Source: JBBQZU01 sp041749535
GTDB taxonomy: Bacteria > Bacteroidota > Bacteroidia > Flavobacteriales_D > Cryomorphaceae
Direction: 5' to 3'
Length of the DNA: 64,000 nucleotides
Assembly: GCA_041749535.1 (NCBI GenBank)
Contig: JBGTBE010000066.1
Coordinates: 1-64,000, forward strand
Shown: piece after piece, positions 25,853 to 34,363 of the stretch
Numbering within the stretch: the first letter of the stretch is position 1
Layout: each line of letters starts with the position of its first letter
Notes under the pieces: generated by a model
Told to the model about the DNA's origin: nothing
Seen by the model: the letters and a program-made list of their open reading frames with translations, nothing else
Databases searched by the model: none
Position numbers and translations under genes: made by a program

Positions 25853-27793
25853 ATGGATGAAATGCGCAACCGCGTTGTGATAGAGAATGTAACACCCGTT
25901 GTGAATGGAGGTGATTATGCAATGAAACGGATCGCAGGCGACTTGGTTAAAGTTACTGCCGATATTTATACTGATGGCCATGATGTGGTAAATGCATGGA
26001 TTCATATAAAGCACAAATCCGAGAAAAGCTGGGAGAAAATACCCCTAGTAGCACTGGTGAATGACGCATGGATTGGTGGTTTCAAAGTGCCAAAACAAGG
26101 AAAGTATGAATGGTACATTGAAGCTTGGGTAGATTATGCTCTTAACTGGCAGCATGAGTTGGGCCGAAAGGTGAAGGGAGGACAATATGTCAATGTGGAA
26201 TTGCTTGATGGAATTCAATACCTGGATTCGGTAGCTGCCAAGGATACCAAGACAAAGGCTTTCCTGAAGCAGTGCAAAACCCTTTTCGCAGACGCAACGA
26301 AGTATCAGGAAGCCACAGAAATGGCCATGTCCAAACAGCTCAAGGATATTTTTCTGCACCATCCCTATCAGACATTTGTAACACAAAGTCCACTGTATCC
26401 TATTTGGGTAGACCGGGAGAAAGCAGCTTTCAGCGCGTGGTATGAGTTCTTTCCGAGAAGCGCATCCTTCGTATCTGGAGAGCACGGCACCTTTGCTGAT
26501 GCGGCTCAACGATTGCCATACGTGGCTGAAATGGGTTTTGACGTTATTTATTTCCCCCCTATTCACCCTATAGGCGAAGTGAACCGCAAGGGTAAAAACA
26601 ACGCCACTACCGCAGGTGCAGAAGATGTAGGCTCTCCATGGGCTATTGGATCTAAATTAGGTGGTCATCGGGATATTAACCCGGCCTTAGGTACCCTCCA
26701 GGATTTCAAATCATTTGTGAAGAGCGCCAAAGGTATGGGCATGGAAGTAGCAATGGATTTCGCTCTGCAGTGCGCACCGGATCATCCTTATGTAAAACTA
26801 CACCCTAAATGGTTCAAATGGCGACCCGATGGCACCGTTCAATATGCTGAAAATCCGCCCAAGAAATACCAGGATATACTTCCTTTTTACTTTGAGAATG
26901 AAGACTGGCAAAACCTCTGGAATGAGTTGCTGGATGTAGTAATGTATTGGATCAAGCAAGGAATTACCATCTTCAGGGTAGACAACCCTCACACTAAGCC
27001 ATTCAGGTTTTGGGAGTGGCTTATTGCAAAAGTGCATGAGAAACACCCCGATATTATTTTCTTAGCTGAAGCCTTTACACGGCCCAAGATTATGCATATG
27101 CTTGCGAAGATTGGCTTTACCCATAGCTACACTTACTTTACTTGGAGAAACAATAAGGCCCAGCTTGCAGAATATATGCAAGAGCTGGTTACGAGCCCTT
27201 CCCGTAACTACTTCCGGCCAAATTTTTGGCCAAATACCCCCGATATTCTTCCATATGAGTTGCAGCAACCGAATGAAGCAGCTTTTATAACCAGATTTTT
27301 CCTGGCTGCTACCTTAAGTGGCAACTATGGAATGTACGGCCCTGTTTATGAAAACATGCTGTATCAAGCAGTTCCTGGAAAAGAAGAGTATCTGGATTCG
27401 GAAAAATATGAAATTGCCCGCCACATATGGGATACCAGAGGCAAGCTCAAGCAGGTAATCAAAATTGTAAACCACGTAAGGCGAAACAATCCGGCGTTCA
27501 GAGATACGTTCAATCTTGAACTATGCAATATTGACAATGAGCACATTCTGGGATATTTCAAGTCAGATGGTGAGAACAGCCATATACTTTGCCTCGTGAA
27601 TATGGATCCATACTACACGCAATCCGGTTGGGTTCAGGTACCACTCGAGAAATTGAATCTTGCAGCGGCTGAATCCTACACAGTGTCCGACCTTGTGTCG
27701 CAAGTCACTTATAAATGGAAAGGTGAATGGAATTTTGTGGAACTTAACCCTCACGGCCTACCGTTCCATTGTTTTCAAATTCTTACTGCATAG
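25853..27793 (+). CDS. glgE: Alpha-1,4-glucan:maltose-1-phosphate maltosyltransferase GlgE
   Basis: This 646-residue GH13 subfamily 3 enzyme extends alpha-1,4-glucan by transferring maltosyl units from alpha-maltose-1-phosphate. It has an N-terminal beta-sandwich (1-110), a helical insert (about 120-200) and a TIM barrel beginning near YEFFPRSASF. The nucleophile is Asp377 in FRVDNPHTKPF and the acid/base is Glu406 in LAEAFTRPK, both in GlgE-specific contexts. Thirteen bases separate it from the maltokinase gene that makes its substrate. Length fits the family (about 650-700). Confidence 0.96.
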   Translation: MDEMRNRVVIENVTPVVNGGDYAMKRIAGDLVKVTADIYTDGHDVVNAWIHIKHKSEKSWEKIPLVALVNDAWIGGFKVPKQGKYEWYIEAWVDYALNWQHELGRKVKGGQYVNVELLDGIQYLDSVAAKDTKTKAFLKQCKTLFADATKYQEATEMAMSKQLKDIFLHHPYQTFVTQSPLYPIWVDREKAAFSAWYEFFPRSASFVSGEHGTFADAAQRLPYVAEMGFDVIYFPPIHPIGEVNRKGKNNATTAGAEDVGSPWAIGSKLGGHRDINPALGTLQDFKSFVKSAKGMGMEVAMDFALQCAPDHPYVKLHPKWFKWRPDGTVQYAENPPKKYQDILPFYFENEDWQNLWNELLDVVMYWIKQGITIFRVDNPHTKPFRFWEWLIAKVHEKHPDIIFLAEAFTRPKIMHMLAKIGFTHSYTYFTWRNNKAQLAEYMQELVTSPSRNYFRPNFWPNTPDILPYELQQPNEAAFITRFFLAATLSGNYGMYGPVYENMLYQAVPGKEEYLDSEKYEIARHIWDTRGKLKQVIKIVNHVRRNNPAFRDTFNLELCNIDNEHILGYFKSDGENSHILCLVNMDPYYTQSGWVQVPLEKLNLAAAESYTVSDLVSQVTYKWKGEWNFVELNPHGLPFHCFQILTA

Positions 27794-27805
27794 CCACATT
27801 TAAGT

Positions 27806-29422
27806 ATGGTACTCGAAGTTAATAAGTCATGGAAAGAAATCTTCAGCAGAAATGGCTCACTGATTGATTCCTTTGTCCAAAATGTACTTCCGGGATACAT
27901 GCGGTCTACCCGTTGGTTTGGGGCTAAATCTTCAAATATCAAGCAGTATAAAATTGACTACTTGCTCCCATATGAGATTTCAGCAAAGGAATCTGCATTT
28001 ATTCTTTTTATAGAAGTTGTGTTTCATACTTCCAATACGGAAACTTACTTTCTACCTGTAAGTGCGGTAAAGGAACCTGAGAGTGATAAAAGTGTCATTT
28101 GCCAGGTTACCGATAAGCAGCAAAATGAATGGTACTTGGTAGATGCTATTTACAGTGAGAAGTTTAGAAAAAGCCTGTTTGACAATATTCTTTCTCGCAA
28201 AAAGATGGAGCTTAGTATAGGAAATCTGCGTTTCTCAAAAGGAAAAAGACTCAAGTCACTCCTTTCGGCAGATGGGGTTACATCAAAGGTGCTTAATGTA
28301 GAACAAAGCAATTCCACTATTGTATATGCTGACAAGTATTATCTGAAAATTTATAGGAAGCTATTTCGAAACAATAACCCCGACCTTGAGCTTACACGCT
28401 TTTTGTCCGAAAAGGCCAATTTTCCGTACTCACCCCATTTTGCGGGAAGCATAGAATGGGTCAGGGCCGACTACTACACCGTATCACTGGGCCTGATGCA
28501 GGAGAAAGTAGATAATCAGGGGGAAGCATGGAATGACACATTGAACGAAATTGAAGGGTACTTTGGCAGGCTGGAAGCGCTGAATGTAGCACTAAACGAG
28601 CTCCCGAAGCTGGATTTATACAAACCCCTTCCCCTCGAAAGTGTTCCTGACATTTACAAAAAACTCGCAGGTGAGCGTATGCTGGAGAAGGTGCGGAAAC
28701 TTGCAGTCAGAACAGCCCAAATGCATTTGGCACTCATTTCTGATAGAACCGACAGGTCCTTTAGCCCAGATTCATTTACGAGCGATTACACAGTATGGCT
28801 GCTGAATAGGGTAATGTACATGTACGATCACCGATTTCATCTGCTGGAGCAGAATATTCACAAACTCAAGGGTCAAGCCTTGGAATTCGGTCAATACTTT
28901 ATTGAAAACAAAGATCGTATCAAAGACAAACTCCTGAATTTTGACGAGCAGAATCTGAATTCCTGTCGCATTAGAATCCATGGTGATTATCACCTTGGGC
29001 AGGTGCTACTTACAGATGAAGATTTTTGTATACTTGATTTTGAAGGGGAACCTGAAAGTACCATACGAGACAGAAAAGTAAAACAACCTCCTATAAAGGA
29101 TATTGCGGGCCTTTTCAGATCATATCATTACGCAGTTTTTGCTTCAGTTTTTCAGCGGCCTGAATCGAAACTCTCCACTGATTTTATTACAGAGGCTGGT
29201 GGAAGGTACTACCGGCTTATAGTAGCAGTAAGTTTGCACTACTATATAAAAACAGCAGTTGAAGGAGGCCTGAATATTGGCTACGAAAAGGAAATCAACT
29301 TCCTACTTCGCTATCACCTTTTTGAAAAGGCCATTTACGAGTTGGGATATGAACTACATGCACGTCCTGATTGGGTTATAATCCCACTCAAGGGCATCAT
29401 GCAAATTTTAAAGAACGAATAA
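27806..29422 (+). CDS. mak: Maltokinase (Mak/Pep2-like)
   Basis: 538 residues. It phosphorylates maltose with ATP to give maltose-1-phosphate, the GlgE donor. The N-terminal part is the maltokinase cap domain (PGYMRSTRWFGAKSSNIKQY near residue 30). The kinase core has RIHGDYHLGQVL (catalytic aspartate) and the metal-binding FCILDFEGEP, the same layout as aminoglycoside phosphotransferase-like kinases. It is not fused to trehalose synthase, unlike the TreS-Mak fusions of many bacteria, and no treS lies in the window. It stops two bases before glgB begins. Confidence 0.92.
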   Translation: MVLEVNKSWKEIFSRNGSLIDSFVQNVLPGYMRSTRWFGAKSSNIKQYKIDYLLPYEISAKESAFILFIEVVFHTSNTETYFLPVSAVKEPESDKSVICQVTDKQQNEWYLVDAIYSEKFRKSLFDNILSRKKMELSIGNLRFSKGKRLKSLLSADGVTSKVLNVEQSNSTIVYADKYYLKIYRKLFRNNNPDLELTRFLSEKANFPYSPHFAGSIEWVRADYYTVSLGLMQEKVDNQGEAWNDTLNEIEGYFGRLEALNVALNELPKLDLYKPLPLESVPDIYKKLAGERMLEKVRKLAVRTAQMHLALISDRTDRSFSPDSFTSDYTVWLLNRVMYMYDHRFHLLEQNIHKLKGQALEFGQYFIENKDRIKDKLLNFDEQNLNSCRIRIHGDYHLGQVLLTDEDFCILDFEGEPESTIRDRKVKQPPIKDIAGLFRSYHYAVFASVFQRPESKLSTDFITEAGGRYYRLIVAVSLHYYIKTAVEGGLNIGYEKEINFLLRYHLFEKAIYELGYELHARPDWVIIPLKGIMQILKNE

Positions 29423-29424
29423 TT

Positions 29425-31488
29425 ATGACAAAAGAAGCCGTTGTTGCGAACAGTCTACTTACTGAATTTGATACATCGCTCCTTGGAGCGGGAACCCATT
29501 ACAAACTCTATGAGAAAATGGGCAGCCACTCCGTCACATTAAATGGCGTAAAAGGAGTGCAGTTTTCAGTATGGGCACCGAATGCATCCATTGTTGCTGT
29601 AATTGGCAATTTTAATGGCTGGAATCGATCATTGCATAAGCTGAATCCCAGGTGGGACAGCAGCGGTGTGTGGGAGGGATTTATACCAAACCTGAACCAA
29701 GGCGAAGTGTATAAATACGCCATCACCACTCCCAAAGGAGAAGTTTATGAGAAAGGAGACCCATATGCCATAGTATGGGAGACACCGCCAAAAACAGCTT
29801 CTGTCGTTCACGATTTTCACTATGAATGGGGTGACGCTGAGTGGATGAAGACAAGGCGTGGTCCCAATAGCCTCGACGCGCCATGGTCTGTCTACGAAGT
29901 GCACATAGGTTCTTGGCGCCGGAGGTACGAAGAAGGAAAGCGGTCTCTAACATACCGTGAAATGGCTACTGAAATGGTGGCTTACGTCAAAGACTTGGGC
30001 TTCACCCATGTAGAACTCATGCCAGTAATGGAGCACCCGTTTTTCGGGTCGTGGGGATATCAAATTACTGGATATTTCGCGCCTTCTTCTCGCTTCGGGT
30101 CACCCGAAGACTTCGCTTACCTCGTTGATGCCTTTCACCAGGCAGGCATAGGAGTAATTCTAGACTGGGTTCCAAGCCATTTTCCTGGCGATGCCCATGG
30201 ACTCTTTCGGTTTGATGGAACTTCACTATACGAACACGAGGACTATCGACTAGGATATCATCCTGACTGGAAAAGTTTTATTTTCAATTATGGCCGCAAC
30301 GAAGTCCGCGCTTTCCTGATAAGTAATGCCATCTATTGGCTGGATAAGTTTCATGTGGACGGAATCCGGGTAGATGCCGTGGCTTCCATGCTGTACCTTG
30401 ACTATAGCCGCAAAGCAGGGCAATGGATACCTAACAAATTTGGTGGACGTGAGAATCTCGAAGCCATTTCCTTTCTCAAGGAAATGAACTACGCGGTATA
30501 TGAAAACTTCCCGGATGTGCAGACAATCGCTGAAGAGAGTACGGCTTATCCTATGATTTCCAGGCCCACAAGTTCAGGCGGGTTGGGATTCGGCATGAAG
30601 TGGATGATGGGGTGGATGAACGATATGCTGGTGTACATAAAAGAGAATCCATTATTTCGAAGGTACCATCAGAACAAAGTTACTTTCAGCCTTGTGTACG
30701 CATTCACTGAGAACTTTATGCTCCCACTTTCACATGATGAAGTAGTGCATGGCAAAGGATCTTTGCTCTCAAGGATGCCTGGAGATGAGTGGCAGCGATT
30801 TGCAAATTTGCGTACCCTGATATCGTGGATGTATATGCATCCCGGAGGTAAATTGCTATTTATGGGCAATGAGTTCGGCCAATTTTCGGAGTGGAACCAT
30901 GATGAAGGTTTATTGTGGAAGCTATTTGAGTTTAATTATCACAAAGGAATGGCTGAGTTGGTGAAGGAGCTAAACGGACTGCTTCGCAGAGAACCCGCAC
31001 TTTACGAGCACAACTTTGTACCAGCTGGCTTCGAGTGGATAGATTTTGGAGACGTTAAAAACTCTGTAATCAGTTTCTATAGGAAAGGTAAGAAACCAGA
31101 TGACAGTTTGGTTGTGGTGGGTTGCTTTACGCCGAAAGCCCACAACGAGTATACAATTGGTGTGAATGAAGAAGGTGAGTATGAAGAAATTTTTAATTCA
31201 GACGCTGTAAAATTTGGAGGAAGTGGCTTTGAAAACGGTGGAATTATAAAGAGCCACAGTGAGTATTCTCATGACAGGCCACACTCAATTACCATCCGTA
31301 TACCCCCACTTGGATTTGCAGTTTTCAAAGTGAAAAAAGCAACAGCCAAGCTGGCGCGGACGCGCTCTGCCATGGACGAATTACTTTCTAGAAAACCTGC
31401 ATCAAAGAAGCTGCCTAAAGCCAAGACGGAAGTAAAAAAACCTGCAACGGCGAAGAAGAAACTCATTAAGACGCAAAAGGCCAAGTAA
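29425..31488 (+). CDS. glgB: 1,4-alpha-glucan branching enzyme GlgB with a lysine-rich tail
   Basis: 687 residues from the ATG at 29425; an earlier in-frame start would lie inside the maltokinase gene. It adds alpha-1,6 branches to glycogen. A CBM48 domain (about 40-130) precedes the GH13 barrel. The nucleophile is Asp317 (GIRVDAVASMLYLDYSR), the acid/base lies in IAEESTAYP (Glu370/371), and the third acid is in LPLSHDEVVHGKG. The C-terminal beta domain ends at FAVFKVK. Then come about 51 residues (637-687) with 16 lysines and many Ala and Pro, a histone-H1-like tail not normally seen on GlgB. Without the tail the length is usual. Confidence 0.96.
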   Translation: MTKEAVVANSLLTEFDTSLLGAGTHYKLYEKMGSHSVTLNGVKGVQFSVWAPNASIVAVIGNFNGWNRSLHKLNPRWDSSGVWEGFIPNLNQGEVYKYAITTPKGEVYEKGDPYAIVWETPPKTASVVHDFHYEWGDAEWMKTRRGPNSLDAPWSVYEVHIGSWRRRYEEGKRSLTYREMATEMVAYVKDLGFTHVELMPVMEHPFFGSWGYQITGYFAPSSRFGSPEDFAYLVDAFHQAGIGVILDWVPSHFPGDAHGLFRFDGTSLYEHEDYRLGYHPDWKSFIFNYGRNEVRAFLISNAIYWLDKFHVDGIRVDAVASMLYLDYSRKAGQWIPNKFGGRENLEAISFLKEMNYAVYENFPDVQTIAEESTAYPMISRPTSSGGLGFGMKWMMGWMNDMLVYIKENPLFRRYHQNKVTFSLVYAFTENFMLPLSHDEVVHGKGSLLSRMPGDEWQRFANLRTLISWMYMHPGGKLLFMGNEFGQFSEWNHDEGLLWKLFEFNYHKGMAELVKELNGLLRREPALYEHNFVPAGFEWIDFGDVKNSVISFYRKGKKPDDSLVVVGCFTPKAHNEYTIGVNEEGEYEEIFNSDAVKFGGSGFENGGIIKSHSEYSHDRPHSITIRIPPLGFAVFKVKKATAKLARTRSAMDELLSRKPASKKLPKAKTEVKKPATAKKKLIKTQKAK

Positions 31489-31493
31489 GTAAG

Positions 31494-33920
31494 ATGAAGA
31501 AGTTTGTTTGTGTACATGGGCACTTTTATCAACCTCCCAGAGAGAATGCTTGGTTAGAGAAAATAGAATACCAAGATTCTGCTGCTCCTTTTCACGATTG
31601 GAATGAGCGAATTACGGCAGAGTGCTACGCACCAAATGGTGTTTCGAGAATTCTAAACGATGATCGTAAAATTATTGACATCGTGAATAATTATGCGAAG
31701 ATGAGTTTCAACTTTGGCCCTACACTGCTGAGCTGGCTTGAATTGAATCATCCTAAAACGTATCAATCAATACTCGATGCCGATAAGGAGAGCATGAAGC
31801 ACTTTGGTGGACACGGCTCGGCCATGGCGCAGGTTTATAACCACATTATAATGCCACTCGCCTCACGGCGCGACAAGGAAACACAGGTCATCTGGGGATT
31901 GTACGATTTTGAGAAACGATTTAACCGCAAGGCAGAAGGCATGTGGCTTGCCGAAACTGCCGTAGATACAGAGACCCTTGAAGTGCTTGCTGAGAATGGT
32001 ATCAAGTTTACAGTACTCGCACCCCGACAGGCAAAACAGTACAAGTCACTCACCAGTGAAGTGTGGCATCAGGGCATTGACCCTAAGCAACCTTATGTGA
32101 TAAACCTCCCATCCGGCAAAAGAATTTCCCTTTATTTCTATGATGGTGAACGTTCGCAGGCAGTTGCCTTCAAAGGATTATTGAAGGATGGGAGAGAGTT
32201 TGCCAATCACCTGATATCGGCATTTGATGGGCGTAATGACAATCAATTGCTACACATAGCGACTGATGGTGAGAGTTATGGACACCATCACCGGTATGGC
32301 GATATGGCCCTGGCGTATTGTATACACTATATTGAAACCCATAATCTTGCCCGAGTAACCAACTATGCGGAGTATCTGGAGCTAAACCCACCTGCGCATG
32401 AAGTGCAGATTCATGACAATTCATCATGGAGCTGTGTACATGGTGTGGAGAGGTGGCGTGCAGACTGTGGTTGCAACAGTGGTGGACGCTCTGATTGGAA
32501 TCAGCACTGGCGCAAACCACTTCGGGATTCCTTAGACTGGCTGAGGGATGAACTCGCTAAAGTCTTCGAAAGTGATCTTGGAAAATATACCAAGGATGTA
32601 TGGGCACTTCGCAATGCATATATTGAAGTTGCCCTTAATCGATCTACAGAGATCGTGGAGCAATTTATGAAGAAACACTTTGCTGGATTGGAAGTCAAGA
32701 AATGGACACATGTGATAAGATTGCTGGAGATGCAAAGGCAGGAAATGCTCATGTATACGAGTTGTGGCTGGTTCTTTGATGAGATTTCTGGTATAGAAAC
32801 GGTGCAAATACTGCAGTATGCGTGCAGGGCAATGCAGCTTGCCGAAAGTGAAACTTCCGTTAAACTTGAGCCTAAGTTTCTTTCCATGCTCGCAGCCGGA
32901 GCAAGCAATCTTCCAGAGTACGGAAATGGTGACAATGTGTACCGCAAATTTGTGAGCCCGTCTCAACTCACCCTTACTCAAATTGGGATGCATTATGCCG
33001 TCTCATCTCTTTTCATTGAAGATCCAAATGAAATTTCAGTGTTCAACTACCGCTGCAAGTCAACACACTTCAAGCGCATTGTGCAAGGTTACCAAAAGCT
33101 TGCAGTGGGCCGTGCTTTTGTGAAGTCAAGTGTAACCCTAAGCGAGAAGAACTTCAGCTACGTAGTACTTTATATTGGGCAGCACCACATCATCGGAAAG
33201 GCCTTCGAAGACATACCCCTCGATGAGTATCATATATTTGTTGAACAGGTTATAACAGCCTTTGGTGAATCTAATATCTCCAAAGTTATTGAGCTTTTCA
33301 AGCTCTATCCCGAGCAAAGGAGCTTTTCATTTTTTGATATGTTCAAGGATGAGCAAATTAAAATGCTCAACAGCATACTCGACTATAATTTGGATTTGGC
33401 GAAGTCTTCCTATGAAAAAATTAACGACCGCAATTATAACATTATTAACGTAATGCGGAATGGTGGTCTCAAGACCCCAAAATTATTGGTGAGAAACCTC
33501 GATTTAGTTTTGCAGAGCGAGTTGCGTGACTTGTTTGATTGCAATTCTCATCGCATCAATACTGCTGAGCTGAGAAGAATAATTCAGGAAATTAAAAAAT
33601 GGAATTTTGAAATTGACCACACAGATCTGAATTTCATTTGTGCCAATAAGCTGAATAGTATGATTCGTGAAATTGGTCCGTTTACAAATGGCAATCCATC
33701 TAAGTACATTGATTTATTTGTGAATATTAAGAACGCTTTGGAAATTTTGGGGGATGTGGACTTATATCCAGAGCTGAACAATTTGCAGGACTATTTCTTT
33801 ACAATGCTTAGAGACCTTCCTGAAGATCTTCCTGCAGATACTATGAAGGAAATGTTCAGTTTCGGTGAGTATATTAATTTAGATGTCAGTGGTGTTAGAA
33901 AAGTAATAAAGATAGCTTAA
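31494..33920 (+). CDS. GH57-like glycoside hydrolase with DUF3536
   Basis: 808 residues, cytosolic (no signal). The N-terminal half is a GH57-type (beta/alpha)7 barrel: it opens VCVHGHFYQPPRENAW, has the nucleophile region GMWLAETAVDTETLEVL (Glu) and the acid/base motif ATDGESYGHHHRYGDMALAY (Asp). The C-terminal half is DUF3536, which has no known role. GH57 enzymes include amylopullulanases, 4-alpha-glucanotransferases and branching enzymes, so action on internal alpha-glucan is likely, but the reaction is not established. It starts five bases after glgB and ends the operon before a strong terminator. Confidence 0.88.
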   Translation: MKKFVCVHGHFYQPPRENAWLEKIEYQDSAAPFHDWNERITAECYAPNGVSRILNDDRKIIDIVNNYAKMSFNFGPTLLSWLELNHPKTYQSILDADKESMKHFGGHGSAMAQVYNHIIMPLASRRDKETQVIWGLYDFEKRFNRKAEGMWLAETAVDTETLEVLAENGIKFTVLAPRQAKQYKSLTSEVWHQGIDPKQPYVINLPSGKRISLYFYDGERSQAVAFKGLLKDGREFANHLISAFDGRNDNQLLHIATDGESYGHHHRYGDMALAYCIHYIETHNLARVTNYAEYLELNPPAHEVQIHDNSSWSCVHGVERWRADCGCNSGGRSDWNQHWRKPLRDSLDWLRDELAKVFESDLGKYTKDVWALRNAYIEVALNRSTEIVEQFMKKHFAGLEVKKWTHVIRLLEMQRQEMLMYTSCGWFFDEISGIETVQILQYACRAMQLAESETSVKLEPKFLSMLAAGASNLPEYGNGDNVYRKFVSPSQLTLTQIGMHYAVSSLFIEDPNEISVFNYRCKSTHFKRIVQGYQKLAVGRAFVKSSVTLSEKNFSYVVLYIGQHHIIGKAFEDIPLDEYHIFVEQVITAFGESNISKVIELFKLYPEQRSFSFFDMFKDEQIKMLNSILDYNLDLAKSSYEKINDRNYNIINVMRNGGLKTPKLLVRNLDLVLQSELRDLFDCNSHRINTAELRRIIQEIKKWNFEIDHTDLNFICANKLNSMIREIGPFTNGNPSKYIDLFVNIKNALEILGDVDLYPELNNLQDYFFTMLRDLPEDLPADTMKEMFSFGEYINLDVSGVRKVIKIA

Positions 33921-33923
33921 GCA

Positions 33924-33957
33924 AAAAAAAAACCCGCTCCAATGAGCGGGTTTTTTT
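33924..33957. terminator. Bidirectional terminator between the GH57 and CBM48 genes
   Basis: An A-run, then CCCGCT (33933-33938) pairing with AGCGGG (33945-33950), then seven T. The flanking A and T runs also pair, and both strands end in a T-run, so it can stop transcripts from both convergent genes. Confidence 0.88.
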
Positions 33958-33972
33958 AAGTTATTCAATATA

Positions 33973-34278
33973 TTAGAGGCACACTACTGAATTCTCCTCG
34001 TAAGATACACCGGTAGCTGCGTATTTATCAGCTTCCCAATCGTTGGTCCATTTCTGGCCATCAACGAAATAACGGAATTGGTAGTCCTTGCCTGTTTCAA
34101 GCTCAACTATAGTTTTAAAACTACCGTCTTTTTGTTTTTTCATCTCGATAGGTGAAGTCATCCAATTGCTGAATTCGCCTACTAGTTGTACGTTCTCCGC
34201 TGCAGTAACTGCTTCTGATGGAAGGCTAAATGTTACTTTACAAACGGGCTTTGATTTAAGAAACTGCTTTTTAATCAT
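33973..34278 (-). CDS. Stand-alone CBM48 / isoamylase early-set domain protein
   Basis: This 101-residue cytosolic protein consists only of a CBM48 (AMPK-beta glycogen-binding-like) beta-sandwich. VQLVGEFSNWMTS near residue 28 and YQFRYFVDGQKWTNDWEAD near residue 67 hold the aromatic residues that stack on alpha-glucan in this family. There is no catalytic domain. It probably binds glycogen and may recruit or regulate the enzymes encoded around it; that role is inference. It has its own promoter and faces the glgE operon tail to tail. Confidence 0.88.
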   Translation of the reverse strand: MIKKQFLKSKPVCKVTFSLPSEAVTAAENVQLVGEFSNWMTSPIEMKKQKDGSFKTIVELETGKDYQFRYFVDGQKWTNDWEADKYAATGVSYEENSVVCL

Positions 34279-34305
34279 TGTGTTGGTTTACTTTCGATTT
34301 CGGCG

Positions 34306-34313
34306 CAAAAGTA
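34306..34313 (-). promoter_or_regulatory. Promoter -7 box of the CBM48 gene
   Basis: The minus strand reads TACTTTTG followed by GCGCCG, an exact TAnnTTTG match, 28 bases before the start codon. The -33 position is not well conserved. Confidence 0.5.
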
Positions 34314-34363
34314 CTGAATTCATCTTAGTGTCTGGGTAACACTTTGTTAAATAATTGTTAAAT

